In this document: one piece after another, positions 17,887-26,403 of the stretch
Numbering within the stretch: the first letter of the stretch is position 1
Layout of the letters: every line of letters starts with the position of its first letter
Source of the DNA: Micrococcus flavus
GTDB taxonomy: Bacteria; Actinomycetota; Actinomycetes; Actinomycetales; Micrococcaceae
Direction: 5' to 3'
NCBI RefSeq assembly: GCF_014204815.1
Contig: NZ_JACHMC010000001.1
Location: forward strand, 310,001-374,000
Length of the DNA: 64,000 nt
Translations under genes and position numbers: made by a program
The notes under the pieces: generated by a model
Databases searched by the model: none
Told to the model about the DNA's origin: nothing
What the model saw: only the letters and a program-made list of their open reading frames with translations

Positions 17887-18440
17887 TGACTGTGGACCTC
17901 GCCCTCCTGCTGGTCATGGGCGTCATGTTCGCGTGCGGCATCTACCTGCTGCTCGAGCGCAGCCTCACCCGGATCCTGCTGGGGATCATGCTGGTCAACA
18001 ACGCCGCGGTGGTGCTGCTGTTCCTCGCCTCCGGCGGCGTGGGCCGCTCGCCCCTGTACGAGGCCGGCACGGACCCGCGCGCCTACAGCGACACGCTGCC
18101 CCAGGCCCTGATCCTCACCGCGATCGTGATCGGCTTCGCCACCACCGCGTTCCTCGTGGCCATGATCTACCGCGGGTGGCAGCTGCTGCGCCTGGACGAC
18201 GTCGCCGCGGACGTCGAGGACCTCAAGGTCGCCTCGCAGTCGTCCTGGGACGCCGAGGACGACTCGGTGCTCACGGAGGAGACGTCCGAGTTCATGGACG
18301 ACGCCGCGGACCCCAACGCCGAGTACGAGCGGGCCACGGCGTCCGCCCCCCGTGCGGTGGACGCGGCCGCGCGGTCCCGGCCGCGCCACGGCCGTCCCGT
18401 GGTGCGCTCCGGCTCCTCCGAGGGGGGCGATCGTCCGTGA
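17886..18440 (+). CDS. mrpC: Na+/H+ antiporter subunit C with acidic C-terminal tail
   Basis: Predicted 184-aa subunit similar to NuoK. Three helices occupy about residues 5-105, with the conserved GIYLLLERSLTRILLGIMLVNNAAVVLLFL and TLPQALILTAIVIGFATTAFLVAM. A tail of roughly 75 residues follows, rich in Asp/Glu then Arg, which ordinary MrpC/MnhC proteins lack or have much shorter. Its ATG overlaps the mrpA stop codon by one base (an alternative GTG starts three bases earlier), showing tight translational coupling. The tail may contact other subunits or a cytoplasmic partner (inference). Confidence 0.93.
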   Translation: MTVDLALLLVMGVMFACGIYLLLERSLTRILLGIMLVNNAAVVLLFLASGGVGRSPLYEAGTDPRAYSDTLPQALILTAIVIGFATTAFLVAMIYRGWQLLRLDDVAADVEDLKVASQSSWDAEDDSVLTEETSEFMDDAADPNAEYERATASAPRAVDAAARSRPRHGRPVVRSGSSEGGDRP

Positions 18441-20068
18441 TGATCGGAACGACGCCTCTGACGGACCTCGCGCCCCTCTCCGTGATGCTCCCCGTGCTCG
18501 GGGCGGCGGTCACGTTCGCGCTCGTGGGCCGCGCCCGCGCCCAGGTCGCCGTCACGGTGACCGCCCTGACGCTGACCCTGGTGCTGAACTGCCTCCTGCT
18601 GGCCGACGTCTGGACCTCGGGGGTGGCCGCCGTCGAGATCGGCGGGTGGGCCGCCCCGGTGGGGATCTCCCTGGTGGTGGACCGCCTCTCCGCCCTCCTG
18701 CTGGTGGTCTCCTCGCTGATCACGCTGGCGGTGCTCCTGTACGCCTCGGCGCAGGGCGTGATCAGCCATGACCAGGGCGGCCCCGTGAGCATCTTCCACC
18801 CCACCTTCCTGGTGCTGGTGGCCGGCGTGTCCACCGCGTTCCTGGCCGGGGACCTCTTCAACCTCTTCGTGGGCTTCGAGATCCTGCTGACCTCCTCGTA
18901 CGTGCTCCTGACCCTCGGCGGCACCGAGCAGCGGATCCGGGCGGGCATCACCTACGTGGTGGTCTCCGTGGTCTCCTCGGTCATCTTCCTGATCGCGATC
19001 GCCATGATCTACGCGGCCACCGGCACCGTGAACATGGCGGACCTGGCCGTGAAGCTCGGCGAGCTGCCCACCGACGTGCAGATGGTCCTGCACACCCTCC
19101 TGCTGGTGGGCTTCGGCATCAAGGCCGCCGTGTTCCCGCTGTCCTTCTGGCTGCCGGACTCCTACCCGACGGCGCCCGCGCCGGTCACCGCCGTCTTCGC
19201 GGGCCTGCTCACCAAGGTGGGCGTCTACGCGATGATCCGCACGGAGACCCTGCTGTTCCCGGGGGAGCACGTGAACGACCTGCTGATGGTCTCGGCCGCG
19301 CTGACCATGATGGTGGGCATCCTCGGCGCGCTGGCCCAGACGGACCTCAAGCGCATCCTGTCCTTCATCCTGGTCTCGCACATCGGGTACATGATCTTCG
19401 GCCTCGCCCTGGCCACCCAGGTGGGCCTGACGGCCACGGTCTACTACGTGGGCCACCACATCACCGTCCAGACCGCCCTGTTCCTGGTGACGGGCCTGAT
19501 CGAGCAGCGGGCGGGCACCGCCAACATCGACCGTCTCGGCTCGCTGGCCAAGGTCTCGCCCGTGATCGGTGTCCTGTTCCTGCTGCCGGCCCTCAACCTG
19601 GGCGGCATCCCGCCGCTCTCCGGATTCTTCGGCAAGGTGGGCCTGCTGCGCGGCGGTGTCCAGGACGGCGGCCCGCTGGCGTACACGCTCGTGGGCGTCT
19701 CCGTGCTCGCCTCTCTGCTCACGCTGCTCGTCCTCGTCCGCGCCTACACGCGCGCGTTCTGGCGCAAGGTGGAGGACGTGGAGCACCCGACGCCGCAGCT
19801 CGTGGCTGCCTACGAACGCGTCACGGCGCGCGGCAAGCGGCTCAAGCCCCTCGCGATGGGCCTCGTCCTGCCGACGGCCGGGCTCGTGGCCATGACCCTG
19901 GCGTTCACCGTCTTCGCCGGACCCCTGTACGACCTCGCCGACCGGGCTGCGACGGACATGCTGGACCGCTCGCCGTACATCAGCGCGGTGCTGGGGCCCG
20001 AGTCCGCCGAGCGCGCCGCCGTGAGCCTTCGCCACGACCCGACGGAGGTGCACGATGCCCGCAACTGA
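18440..20068 (+). CDS. mrpD: Na+/H+ antiporter subunit D
   Basis: Predicted 542-aa NuoN/NuoM-like proton-channel subunit with about 14 helices. Diagnostic blocks include GDLFNLFVGFEILLTSSYVLLTL, GFGIKAAVFPLSFWLPDSYPTAPAPVTAVFAGLLTKVGVYAMIR and AQTDLKRILSFILVSHIGYM. They contain the conserved Glu and Lys residues of proton-translocating antiporter-like subunits. The ATG overlaps the mrpC stop codon by one base. The C-terminal 30 residues are hydrophilic. Complete and of normal length. Confidence 0.95.
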   Translation: MIGTTPLTDLAPLSVMLPVLGAAVTFALVGRARAQVAVTVTALTLTLVLNCLLLADVWTSGVAAVEIGGWAAPVGISLVVDRLSALLLVVSSLITLAVLLYASAQGVISHDQGGPVSIFHPTFLVLVAGVSTAFLAGDLFNLFVGFEILLTSSYVLLTLGGTEQRIRAGITYVVVSVVSSVIFLIAIAMIYAATGTVNMADLAVKLGELPTDVQMVLHTLLLVGFGIKAAVFPLSFWLPDSYPTAPAPVTAVFAGLLTKVGVYAMIRTETLLFPGEHVNDLLMVSAALTMMVGILGALAQTDLKRILSFILVSHIGYMIFGLALATQVGLTATVYYVGHHITVQTALFLVTGLIEQRAGTANIDRLGSLAKVSPVIGVLFLLPALNLGGIPPLSGFFGKVGLLRGGVQDGGPLAYTLVGVSVLASLLTLLVLVRAYTRAFWRKVEDVEHPTPQLVAAYERVTARGKRLKPLAMGLVLPTAGLVAMTLAFTVFAGPLYDLADRAATDMLDRSPYISAVLGPESAERAAVSLRHDPTEVHDARN

Positions 20069-20762
20069 CCCCACCGCCGTCGCCGCCGAGCGTCCGGCCC
20101 CCACCGAGGGCCGCGGGTCCCTCCTGCGGCAGTGGCCGCTGCTGCTGGGCATGGTGCTGCTGTGGTGCGCCGTGTGGCAGGACTTCTCCCCGCACGTGAT
20201 GCTCACCGGCGTCGTGTTCTCCCTGCTGGTGCAGGTGCTGTTCCCCATGCCCCCGGTGCCCTTCGCGGACCGCTTCCACCCCGGGCACGCGCTCGTGTTC
20301 ACGGGCCGGTTCCTGTGGGACGTGGTGCGCTCGTCCGTGTCCGTGACCGGGGTGATCCTCACGCAGGGTCGCCGCGTGCGCAGCTCCGTGGTGCGGGTGC
20401 CCCTGCGCAGCCACAACGACATCGTGCTGACGCTCGTCAGCCACGCGCTGGCCCTCATCCCGGGCTCGATCGTCCTGGACGTGGACCGGGCCGGCGCCGT
20501 CCTGTACCTGCACGTGCTGGACGTACACACGGACGCGGACATGGACGCGTACCGCGCCACCGCGCTGGACGTGGAGGCGGGCATCATCCGCGCGGTCGGC
20601 TCGCGGGCGGATATGGCCCTGCTGCGCGCGCATCCGCACTCCGCCCCCTCGTCCGAGGGGATGACGGACCGGCGTCGCCACCCCGCCTACCGCACCGAGC
20701 TGCTCCCGGACACGCCGGGCCCGGCCGGCCCCACCGACGCCGAGCGAGGAGGACCCCGATGA
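20055..20762 (+). CDS. mrpE: Na+/H+ antiporter subunit E
   Basis: Predicted 235-aa MnhE subunit. Two to three helices lie in residues about 25-105, followed by the cytoplasmic domain with RVPLRSHNDIVLTLVSHALALIPGSIVLDV and the LYLHVLDV strand typical of the family. It begins 14 bases inside the end of mrpD. About 65 extra hydrophilic residues extend the C-terminus beyond the conserved domain. Confidence 0.93.
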   Translation: MPATDPTAVAAERPAPTEGRGSLLRQWPLLLGMVLLWCAVWQDFSPHVMLTGVVFSLLVQVLFPMPPVPFADRFHPGHALVFTGRFLWDVVRSSVSVTGVILTQGRRVRSSVVRVPLRSHNDIVLTLVSHALALIPGSIVLDVDRAGAVLYLHVLDVHTDADMDAYRATALDVEAGIIRAVGSRADMALLRAHPHSAPSSEGMTDRRRHPAYRTELLPDTPGPAGPTDAERGGPR

Positions 20763-21097
20763 CCCCGCCCCTGCTGGTGGCCGCCTGGGCCGGCGGAGCA
20801 CTGCTCCTGATCGGCGCGGTCGCATCCGTCTACCGGATCGTGAAGGGACCCTCGCTGCTGGACCGGGTGGTCGCCACGGACGTGCTCCTGGTGGTGCTGT
20901 CCTCGGCGCTCGTCCTGGACATGGCCGTGCGGGAGCACACGGACACCGTGATCCTCGTGCTGCTGGCCGCCGCGGTCGGCTTCCTGGGCTCCGTCACGGT
21001 CGCCCGGTTCGTGGAGGACCGCCGACCGGACCACCCCCAGGAGGAGAACGCCCTGGTGCCGGGCACCTCGGACGTCCCCACCCGAGAGGAGGCCTGA
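20759..21097 (+). CDS. mrpF: Na+/H+ antiporter subunit F
   Basis: Predicted 112-aa MnhF subunit with three transmembrane helices. The family signature YRIVKGPSLLDRVVATDVLL is followed by LDMAVREHTDTVILVLLAAAVGFLGSVTVARFVE. The ATG overlaps the mrpE stop codon by four bases (ATGA). GAGGAGG lies shortly upstream inside mrpE. The final 30 residues are charged and probably cytoplasmic. Confidence 0.93.
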   Translation: MTPPLLVAAWAGGALLLIGAVASVYRIVKGPSLLDRVVATDVLLVVLSSALVLDMAVREHTDTVILVLLAAAVGFLGSVTVARFVEDRRPDHPQEENALVPGTSDVPTREEA

Positions 21098-21098
21098 G

Positions 21099-21515
21099 AT
21101 GGACGGGACCTGGATCGACTGGCTGGCCGCGGCGTTGCTGATCGCGGGCGCCTTCTTCTCCTTCGTGGCCGGGGTGGGGCTCGTGGTGCTCCCGGACCTG
21201 CTCTCCCGCATGCACGCCTCCGCGAAGCCGCAGGTGCTCGGCCTCCTGCTCATGCTGACCGGCCTGGCCCTCGTGTGGGGCTCCTGGGCGTGGGTGCCCG
21301 TGCTGCTCGCGGCGTGGGTGATGCAGATGATCGCCGCGCCGGTGGCGTCCCACCTGATCAGCCGCACCGGCTACCGGACCAAGCACATGCGCCGGGACCT
21401 GCTGCACCGGGACGACCTCGCGGCGCAGGCCCGCCGCGTGCCCCGCGAGCCGCTGCCCGCCACCATGCCGGACGTCGAGGGCCACGGACCGCTGGGGGAC
21501 CAGGAGGAGCGCTGA
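21099..21515 (+). CDS. mrpG: Na+/H+ antiporter subunit G
   Basis: Predicted 138-aa MnhG subunit with three helices and the conserved VGLVVLPDLLSRMHASAKPQVLGLLLMLTGL block. It starts one base after the mrpF stop codon and closes the A(B)-C-D-E-F-G operon. The complete set predicts a working Mrp complex for Na+ or K+ export driven by the proton gradient, with roles in pH and salt tolerance. A 24-bp perfect hairpin follows 36 bases after the stop codon. Confidence 0.93.
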   Translation: MDGTWIDWLAAALLIAGAFFSFVAGVGLVVLPDLLSRMHASAKPQVLGLLLMLTGLALVWGSWAWVPVLLAAWVMQMIAAPVASHLISRTGYRTKHMRRDLLHRDDLAAQARRVPREPLPATMPDVEGHGPLGDQEER

Positions 21516-21551
21516 CTCCTCCCTGCCGTGCGCCGGCCCCCGCGCGCCCGG

Positions 21552-21604
21552 GACGACGACGGCCGCCGCACCGGATCTCCTCCGGTGCGGCGGCCGTCGT
21601 CGTC
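21552..21604. terminator. 24-bp perfect hairpin, GACGAC-capped
   Basis: A perfect 24-bp stem (left arm 21552-21575, right arm 21581-21604) closes on the loop TCTCC. The outer end reads GACGACGACGG / CCGTCGTCGTC. It sits between the converging mrp operon and the DUF4235 gene and has no T-tract, so it probably serves both directions. Confidence 0.8.
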
Positions 21605-21625
21605 GACCTCGGACGAGCCCTGCGC

Positions 21626-21904
21626 TCAGACCTCGTTGTCGACGCGCTTACCGGTCTTGTCCGCGATCTTGCGTACGCCGGAGGCGGCGCTGCGCTGGCC
21701 GACGACCTTCAGCACCGCGGCGATGCCCGCCGAGGCGAAGGTGAAGGCGAGGGCCTCCACGAGCGGCACGCTCTCGTCCGTGGCGTCCGAGGGCGCGTCG
21801 TGGCCGGTGGCCACCTTCCAGGCGCCGGCGACGAGGCGCGAGGCCACGATGCTGCCGCCGAGGGTGATGCCGGTGGCGAGGAGCTTCTGGACGACCTTCT
21901 CCAT
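21626..21904 (-). CDS. DUF4235 membrane protein
   Basis: Predicted 92-aa protein with two hydrophobic segments (about 8-28 and 47-67) and a basic C-terminus (GQRSAASGVRKIADKTGKRVDNEV). The pattern KLLATGITLGGSIVASRLVAGAWKVATG is characteristic of DUF4235, a small integral membrane family confined largely to actinobacteria with no known role. GGAAGGA precedes the ATG. It appears to be a single-gene unit ending at the shared hairpin. Confidence 0.85.
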   Translation of the reverse strand: MEKVVQKLLATGITLGGSIVASRLVAGAWKVATGHDAPSDATDESVPLVEALAFTFASAGIAAVLKVVGQRSAASGVRKIADKTGKRVDNEV

Positions 21905-22009
21905 GCGGGCGTTCCTTCCGGTCGGGGGCGCCGCACCCGTCCGGGGAGCGGCGTCACGGGATCGCCGCGCGGAGCCCGCGCGGCCTGCGCCCCAGCGTAG
22001 TCGTCCGGG

Positions 22010-23011
22010 TCAGTGCTCGTCCCGGACCGGGTCCCCGGTCAGGTGGTCCCCGGGGTCGACGTCCGCGTCGAGCCAGCCCTGCAGGAGCTCGGTGAGCTCC
22101 TGGTCCACGGGGACCTCCCGGCCGTCCACCGCGCGGATGGGCAGCACCCCCCGGACCGAGGAGACCAGCCACAGCCCGTCCGCGCCCTCGAGGTCCGCCG
22201 GCACGAGCGGGCCGTAGCCCAGAGCCCACCCCTCGGCCTGCGCCGCCGCGAAGATCACGGACTGGGAGGTGCCGGCCAGGATGCCCTTCTGGCGCAGCGG
22301 CGTGACCAGGCGCCGGGCGCTGTCGGCCCCGCGGCGGGAGATCAACAGGGTGGAGGTCGGCCCCTCGAGGAGGTAGCCGTCCGCGCTCGTGAACACGACG
22401 TCGTCGGCGCCGTGCGCGCGCGCGTGCCGCAGGGCGGCCATGTTGACCGCATAGGAGAGGGTCTTGGCGCCGGTGAGCAGCCACGGGGCCCGCTCGGCCA
22501 CGGTGGAGTCCAGGCCGCGGTCCAGCAGCAGCACCCGCACGCCCGCGCGGCGCTCGGCGGGATCCGGCCGCGCCGCGGGCGAGAGCAGGACCCAGGCGCT
22601 GGGCCGGGGCGGCTCGCCGGGGCCCACCTCGGGCCCGCGCGTGACGGTGAGCCTCACGGCCAGGCGGTCCCCCTCGGCGACCTCGTTGGCGTCCGCGTAG
22701 GCCGCCAGGCCCGCGGCGATCGCCTCCTCCCACACCGGCGCCTCCGGCACGGGCAGCAGGAGCGCCGCGGCCGAGGCGGCCAGGCGGCCCAGGTGGGCGC
22801 CCGGCTTGCGCATCGCGAAGACGCCCGAGGCGTCCGCCACGGCGAGGGCGGTCTCGAACAGCCCGTCGCCGCGGGTCGCGCCCTGGTCCGTGACGGTCAG
22901 GTGCGGGGCGGCGGGGTCGGCCAGGCGCGGGGTCGGCGCGCCGCCGGGGCCGGCGGTCAGCAGGACGAGGACGGGCTCGCCGGGGGCGGGGGAGTGGTCG
23001 GTGGACGGCAT
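22010..23011 (-). CDS. pabC: class IV aminotransferase, aminodeoxychorismate lyase-like
   Basis: Predicted 333-aa PLP enzyme of fold type IV. Hallmarks are TRGDGLFETALAV near the N-terminus, TGAKTLSYAVNMAALRHARAHGADDVVFTSADGYLLEGPTSTLLI with the PLP-binding Lys of GAKT, and an ILAGTSQSVIFAAAQAEGW segment. Aminodeoxychorismate lyase makes p-aminobenzoate for folate; branched-chain or D-amino-acid aminotransferases share the fold, so the exact activity is probable, not certain. The ATG has TATCCT on the minus strand (23023-23018) six bases upstream and no ribosome site, predicting a leaderless message arising inside the end of the MMPL gene. Confidence 0.8.
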   Translation of the reverse strand: MPSTDHSPAPGEPVLVLLTAGPGGAPTPRLADPAAPHLTVTDQGATRGDGLFETALAVADASGVFAMRKPGAHLGRLAASAAALLLPVPEAPVWEEAIAAGLAAYADANEVAEGDRLAVRLTVTRGPEVGPGEPPRPSAWVLLSPAARPDPAERRAGVRVLLLDRGLDSTVAERAPWLLTGAKTLSYAVNMAALRHARAHGADDVVFTSADGYLLEGPTSTLLISRRGADSARRLVTPLRQKGILAGTSQSVIFAAAQAEGWALGYGPLVPADLEGADGLWLVSSVRGVLPIRAVDGREVPVDQELTELLQGWLDADVDPGDHLTGDPVRDEH

Positions 23012-23023
23012 GGCGTCAGGATA
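23012..23023 (-). promoter_or_regulatory. -10 element for pabC-like gene, leaderless
   Basis: TATCCT on the minus strand at 23023-23018 is followed by a six-base spacer and ATG 23011. It overlaps the stop codon of the preceding MMPL gene, giving the enzyme its own start despite the 4-base gap between the genes. Confidence 0.55.
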
Positions 23024-26000
23024 CGCGCGGCGCGTCCGTCTCCCCCTCCGCCGGGGCGGGGGCGTCCGCGTGCGCGGTGCGACGCTCCAGCTGGGCGCCC
23101 TCCACGTCCACGTCCGGCAGGATCCGGTCCAGCCAGCGCGGCAGCCACCACGCGGCGTCGCCGAGCAGGTGCATGAGCGCCGGCATCAGCAGCAGGCGCA
23201 CCACGAAGGCGTCGAGCAGCACGCCGGAGGCCAGGCCGAAGCCGATCGGCCGGATCATCGCGTCGTGCGAGAACACGAAGCCGCCGAACACGGAGATCAT
23301 GATGATCGCCGCGGCGGTGACCACGGCGCGCCCGCCGCGCAGGCCGCTCATCACGGCGTGCCGGGCCGGCTGGCCGTGGGCGTACGCCTCGCGCATGCCC
23401 GAGGCGATGAACAGCTGGTAGTCCATGGCCAGGCCGAACAGCACGCCGATCATGATGGTCGGCAGGAAGCTGAGCACCGGGCCGGGGTTGTGCACCCCGA
23501 ACACCGAGCCGAGCCAGCCCCACTGGTAGATGGCGACCACACCGCCCATGGCGGCGAACACGGACAGGACGAACCCGCCGGTGGCGATCAGGGGCACCAG
23601 GATCGAGCGGAACACCAGGATCATGATCAGCAGGGACAGGCCCACGACGACGCCCAGGTAGAGGGGCAGTGCGTCGGAGAGCTTCTGCGAGACGTCGATG
23701 AACCCGGAGGTCACGCCCGCCACGCCGAGGCCGGTGGCCGCGCCCGCCGGGTCGAGCTCCCGGAGGGAGTGCACGAGCTCCTCGGTGGAGACCGCGTTCG
23801 GGCCCTCCTCCGGGATCACCTGGTACATCGCCATGGTGCGGTCCTCGTTGAACGCGGCGGGCACCACCGTCCGGGCGTGCTCGACGCCGGCCAGCTGCTC
23901 GCCCACGGCCAGCTGGGCCTCGACGGCCTCGTCCTCGGTCAGGTCCGCGGGCAGGTCCGCCGTCACCACGAGGGGGCCGTTGTAGCCCTCGCCGAACTTC
24001 TCCGCGGTGAGCTCGTACGAGACCTGCGAGTCCGAGCCCACCGGCTCGGAGCCGCCGTCGGGCAGCCCCAGACGCATCTGGGCGAAGGGCAGCGCCACGA
24101 GCACGAGCGCGGCCACGGTGGCCAGCACCGTCCCGAGGGCCACCGGGGTGGACATCGTGGGGCGGCGGTGCGCGGCGCGCACGGCCCGGGCGGCGTGGCT
24201 GCCGGCGCCGTGGTCGGCCGCCGCGTCCGCGGTGAGGGCGGCCCGCTCGCGGCGCGAGAGGATCCGCATCCCCGCCAGGGAGAGCAGGGCCGGGGTGAGG
24301 GTCACGGCCACGAGCACGGCGACCGCCACGCACACCGCGCCCACCGTGCCCATCAGGCCCAGGAAGGGGATGCCGGTGACGTTGAGGGCCACCAGGGCGA
24401 TCACCACGGTGACGCCCGCGAACACCACGGCGTTGCCCGAGGTGCCGTTGGCCAGCCCGATGGACTCCCGCACGGGGACCCCGCGCTGGAGCTCCTGCCG
24501 ATGGCGGTTGACGATGAACAGGGCGTAGTCGATGCCCACGGCCAGGCCCAGCATGACCCCGAGCACGGGGGTCACGGACATCATCTCGACGGCGCCGGAG
24601 AAGGCCAGCGCGCCCGCGGCGCCCACGCCGACGCCGATCATCGCGTTCACCAGCGGCAGGCCGGCGCCGATCAGGGTGCCGAGCATCAGCATGAGGACGA
24701 TCGCGGCCACGACCAGGCCCACGATCTCGCCGGGGCCGATCAGCTGGGGCACCGTGGCGTTGAGCTGCTGCGTGGGGATCACCCGCACGCCGGGGATGTC
24801 CGCCTCCTCCAGGGTCCCGGTCACGGCCTCCTTGTCCTCGGTGGTGAGGTCGAGGCTGGGCTTAGCGAAGCTGACCGTGCCGAGGGCGGCGGAGCCGTCC
24901 TCGGAGACCGTGCGGTAGTCGCCCGCGAGCTCGAGCATGCGGGCGCCCTGCGCGGCCTGCACACGCCCGTCCTCCAGCTCCTCGCGGCCGGTGACGAGGT
25001 CCTCCTCGGCCTGGTCGAGCTTGGCGGCGTTGGCCTCGATCTCCTGTCGGCCGGCCTCGAGGTCGGCCACGCCCTGCTCGTACTGGGCACGGCCCTCGTC
25101 GATCTTCTCCTGCTGGGCGGCGAATTCGGCCTCGGCCGCCTCGCGGGCCTGTTCGCGGCCGGCCTCGAGCTGGGCCCGCCCGTCCGCGAGCTCCTGCTCG
25201 GCGGCGTCGAGACGGGCCTCGCCCGCCGCGAGCTGCTCGGCACCCTCGTCCGCCTGGGCCTGGGCCTCGGCGAGCTGCTCGGCCCCGGCGTCGGCCCGGG
25301 CCTGGGCCGCCTCCAGTTCGGTGCGGCCGGCGTCGATCCGCGCCTGCTCCTCCGCTGTGGCGGCCTCCGCCTGGGCCTGCGCCTGCTCGGGGGAGGCGCC
25401 GGCGGCCACGGCCTGCGCCACGGCCTGCTCACGTCCGGCGTCGAGCCGGGCCTGGGCCTCCTCGAGGTCGGCGCGTCCGGCGTCGATCTCGGCCTGACCG
25501 GCCTCGAGCGTCTCGCGCTCCTCGGCCAGACGGGCCTGCCCCGCCTCCAGCTCCGCACGGCGCTCCTCGAGCTCGGCCCGGCCGGCCTCGAGCTCGGCCC
25601 GGCCGTCCTCGAGGCGCTGCGCGGCCTCGGTCAGGGGTGCGGTGGCCTCAGCGGGCAGGGCGGCGAGGCCCTCCTCCTCGAACCGGGCGCGGGCCGCGTC
25701 GAGCTGCTCCTGACCCTCGTCCAGCCGGGCCTTCGCGTCCGCGAGCTCCTGCTCGCCCTCGTCGGCCTTCTGCCGCGCCTCCTCGAGCTGGGCGCGTCCG
25801 TCGTCGATCCGCGTGCGCCCGTCCGCGAGCTCCTGCTCGCCGTCGGCGATCTCCTGCCGGCCCTCCGCGAGCTCACGCTCCGCGTCCTCCTGCTGGTCGG
25901 CCACCTCGAAGGGGTCGAGGACGTCCGCCACGGGCTCCTGCCCGGCGACCTGCCCGAGGGCGGCGGCCACGCCGTCCTTCTGCTCCTGCGTGAACGGGGC

Positions 26001-26240
26001 GCCGTCCTCGGTGACGAAGAGGACCTGACCCGTGCCGCGTGCGGCGTCCGGGAACTGCTCCTTGAGCCGGTCCGTGACCTGCGCGGTGGGCGTGCCGGGG
26101 ATGGTCACGGCGGACGTCAGCGTGCCGCCGAACGCGAGGAACGCGCCCACCGCGAGGGCGAGCGCGAGGAGCCAGGCGAGGATGGCCACGAGGGGGCGGC
26201 GGGCCGAGCCGAGCCCGAGCCGGTACAGCAGTCTTGCCAT
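23016..26240 (-). CDS. MMPL/RND transporter with a giant coiled-coil insert
   Basis: Predicted 1074-aa RND-superfamily exporter. After the first helix (about 18-40) comes a long insert, residues about 120-440, built almost wholly of short charged repeats (DGRAQLEAG, LADGRTRIDDG and similar). This predicts a very long extracellular alpha-helical coiled coil. A beta-rich portion then leads to helices 2-6 (about 490-700), a second extracellular loop, and helices 7-12 ending near 1030. Typical MMPL blocks are GLAVGIDYALFIVNRHRQEL and GVLFGLAMDYQLFI with the proton-relay Asp. RND proteins with such pin-like coiled coils exist in Firmicutes and actinobacteria, but the cargo is unknown. The start has GGAAG upstream, and a palindrome overlaps its promoter. 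Confidence 0.9.
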   Translation of the reverse strand: MARLLYRLGLGSARRPLVAILAWLLALALAVGAFLAFGGTLTSAVTIPGTPTAQVTDRLKEQFPDAARGTGQVLFVTEDGAPFTQEQKDGVAAALGQVAGQEPVADVLDPFEVADQQEDAERELAEGRQEIADGEQELADGRTRIDDGRAQLEEARQKADEGEQELADAKARLDEGQEQLDAARARFEEEGLAALPAEATAPLTEAAQRLEDGRAELEAGRAELEERRAELEAGQARLAEERETLEAGQAEIDAGRADLEEAQARLDAGREQAVAQAVAAGASPEQAQAQAEAATAEEQARIDAGRTELEAAQARADAGAEQLAEAQAQADEGAEQLAAGEARLDAAEQELADGRAQLEAGREQAREAAEAEFAAQQEKIDEGRAQYEQGVADLEAGRQEIEANAAKLDQAEEDLVTGREELEDGRVQAAQGARMLELAGDYRTVSEDGSAALGTVSFAKPSLDLTTEDKEAVTGTLEEADIPGVRVIPTQQLNATVPQLIGPGEIVGLVVAAIVLMLMLGTLIGAGLPLVNAMIGVGVGAAGALAFSGAVEMMSVTPVLGVMLGLAVGIDYALFIVNRHRQELQRGVPVRESIGLANGTSGNAVVFAGVTVVIALVALNVTGIPFLGLMGTVGAVCVAVAVLVAVTLTPALLSLAGMRILSRRERAALTADAAADHGAGSHAARAVRAAHRRPTMSTPVALGTVLATVAALVLVALPFAQMRLGLPDGGSEPVGSDSQVSYELTAEKFGEGYNGPLVVTADLPADLTEDEAVEAQLAVGEQLAGVEHARTVVPAAFNEDRTMAMYQVIPEEGPNAVSTEELVHSLRELDPAGAATGLGVAGVTSGFIDVSQKLSDALPLYLGVVVGLSLLIMILVFRSILVPLIATGGFVLSVFAAMGGVVAIYQWGWLGSVFGVHNPGPVLSFLPTIMIGVLFGLAMDYQLFIASGMREAYAHGQPARHAVMSGLRGGRAVVTAAAIIMISVFGGFVFSHDAMIRPIGFGLASGVLLDAFVVRLLLMPALMHLLGDAAWWLPRWLDRILPDVDVEGAQLERRTAHADAPAPAEGETDAPRVS

Positions 26241-26297
26241 GGGAGCACTTCCGAGGGTGGGGGAGACGCCACGGTCCGAGCGGACCGGCGTGGGTCC

Positions 26298-26328
26298 AGC
26301 CTAACAACAACCGGAGCACTACGCTCCG
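26298..26328 (-). promoter_or_regulatory. promoter with operator-like palindrome for the MMPL gene
   Basis: TAGGCT on the minus strand (26303-26298) is a good -10. The inverted repeat CGGAGC-N5-GCTCCG at 26312-26328 covers where the -35 would lie. The layout is that of a repressor site, TetR-like in appearance, but no such regulator gene is adjacent. Confidence 0.5.
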
Positions 26329-26403
26329 TTTTTGTCCGGAGGCGAGGCGTGACGTCCCCCACGGGGTCGGCCCGGACTCCGGCGGGCGTGCCGCGACGCG
26401 GCC

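Noticed and set aside
26312-26333. Hairpin CGGAGC/GCTCCG followed by TTTTT as a plus-strand terminator
   Set aside because: No plus-strand gene ends here; both flanking genes are on the minus strand. The position over a minus-strand -35 fits an operator better.
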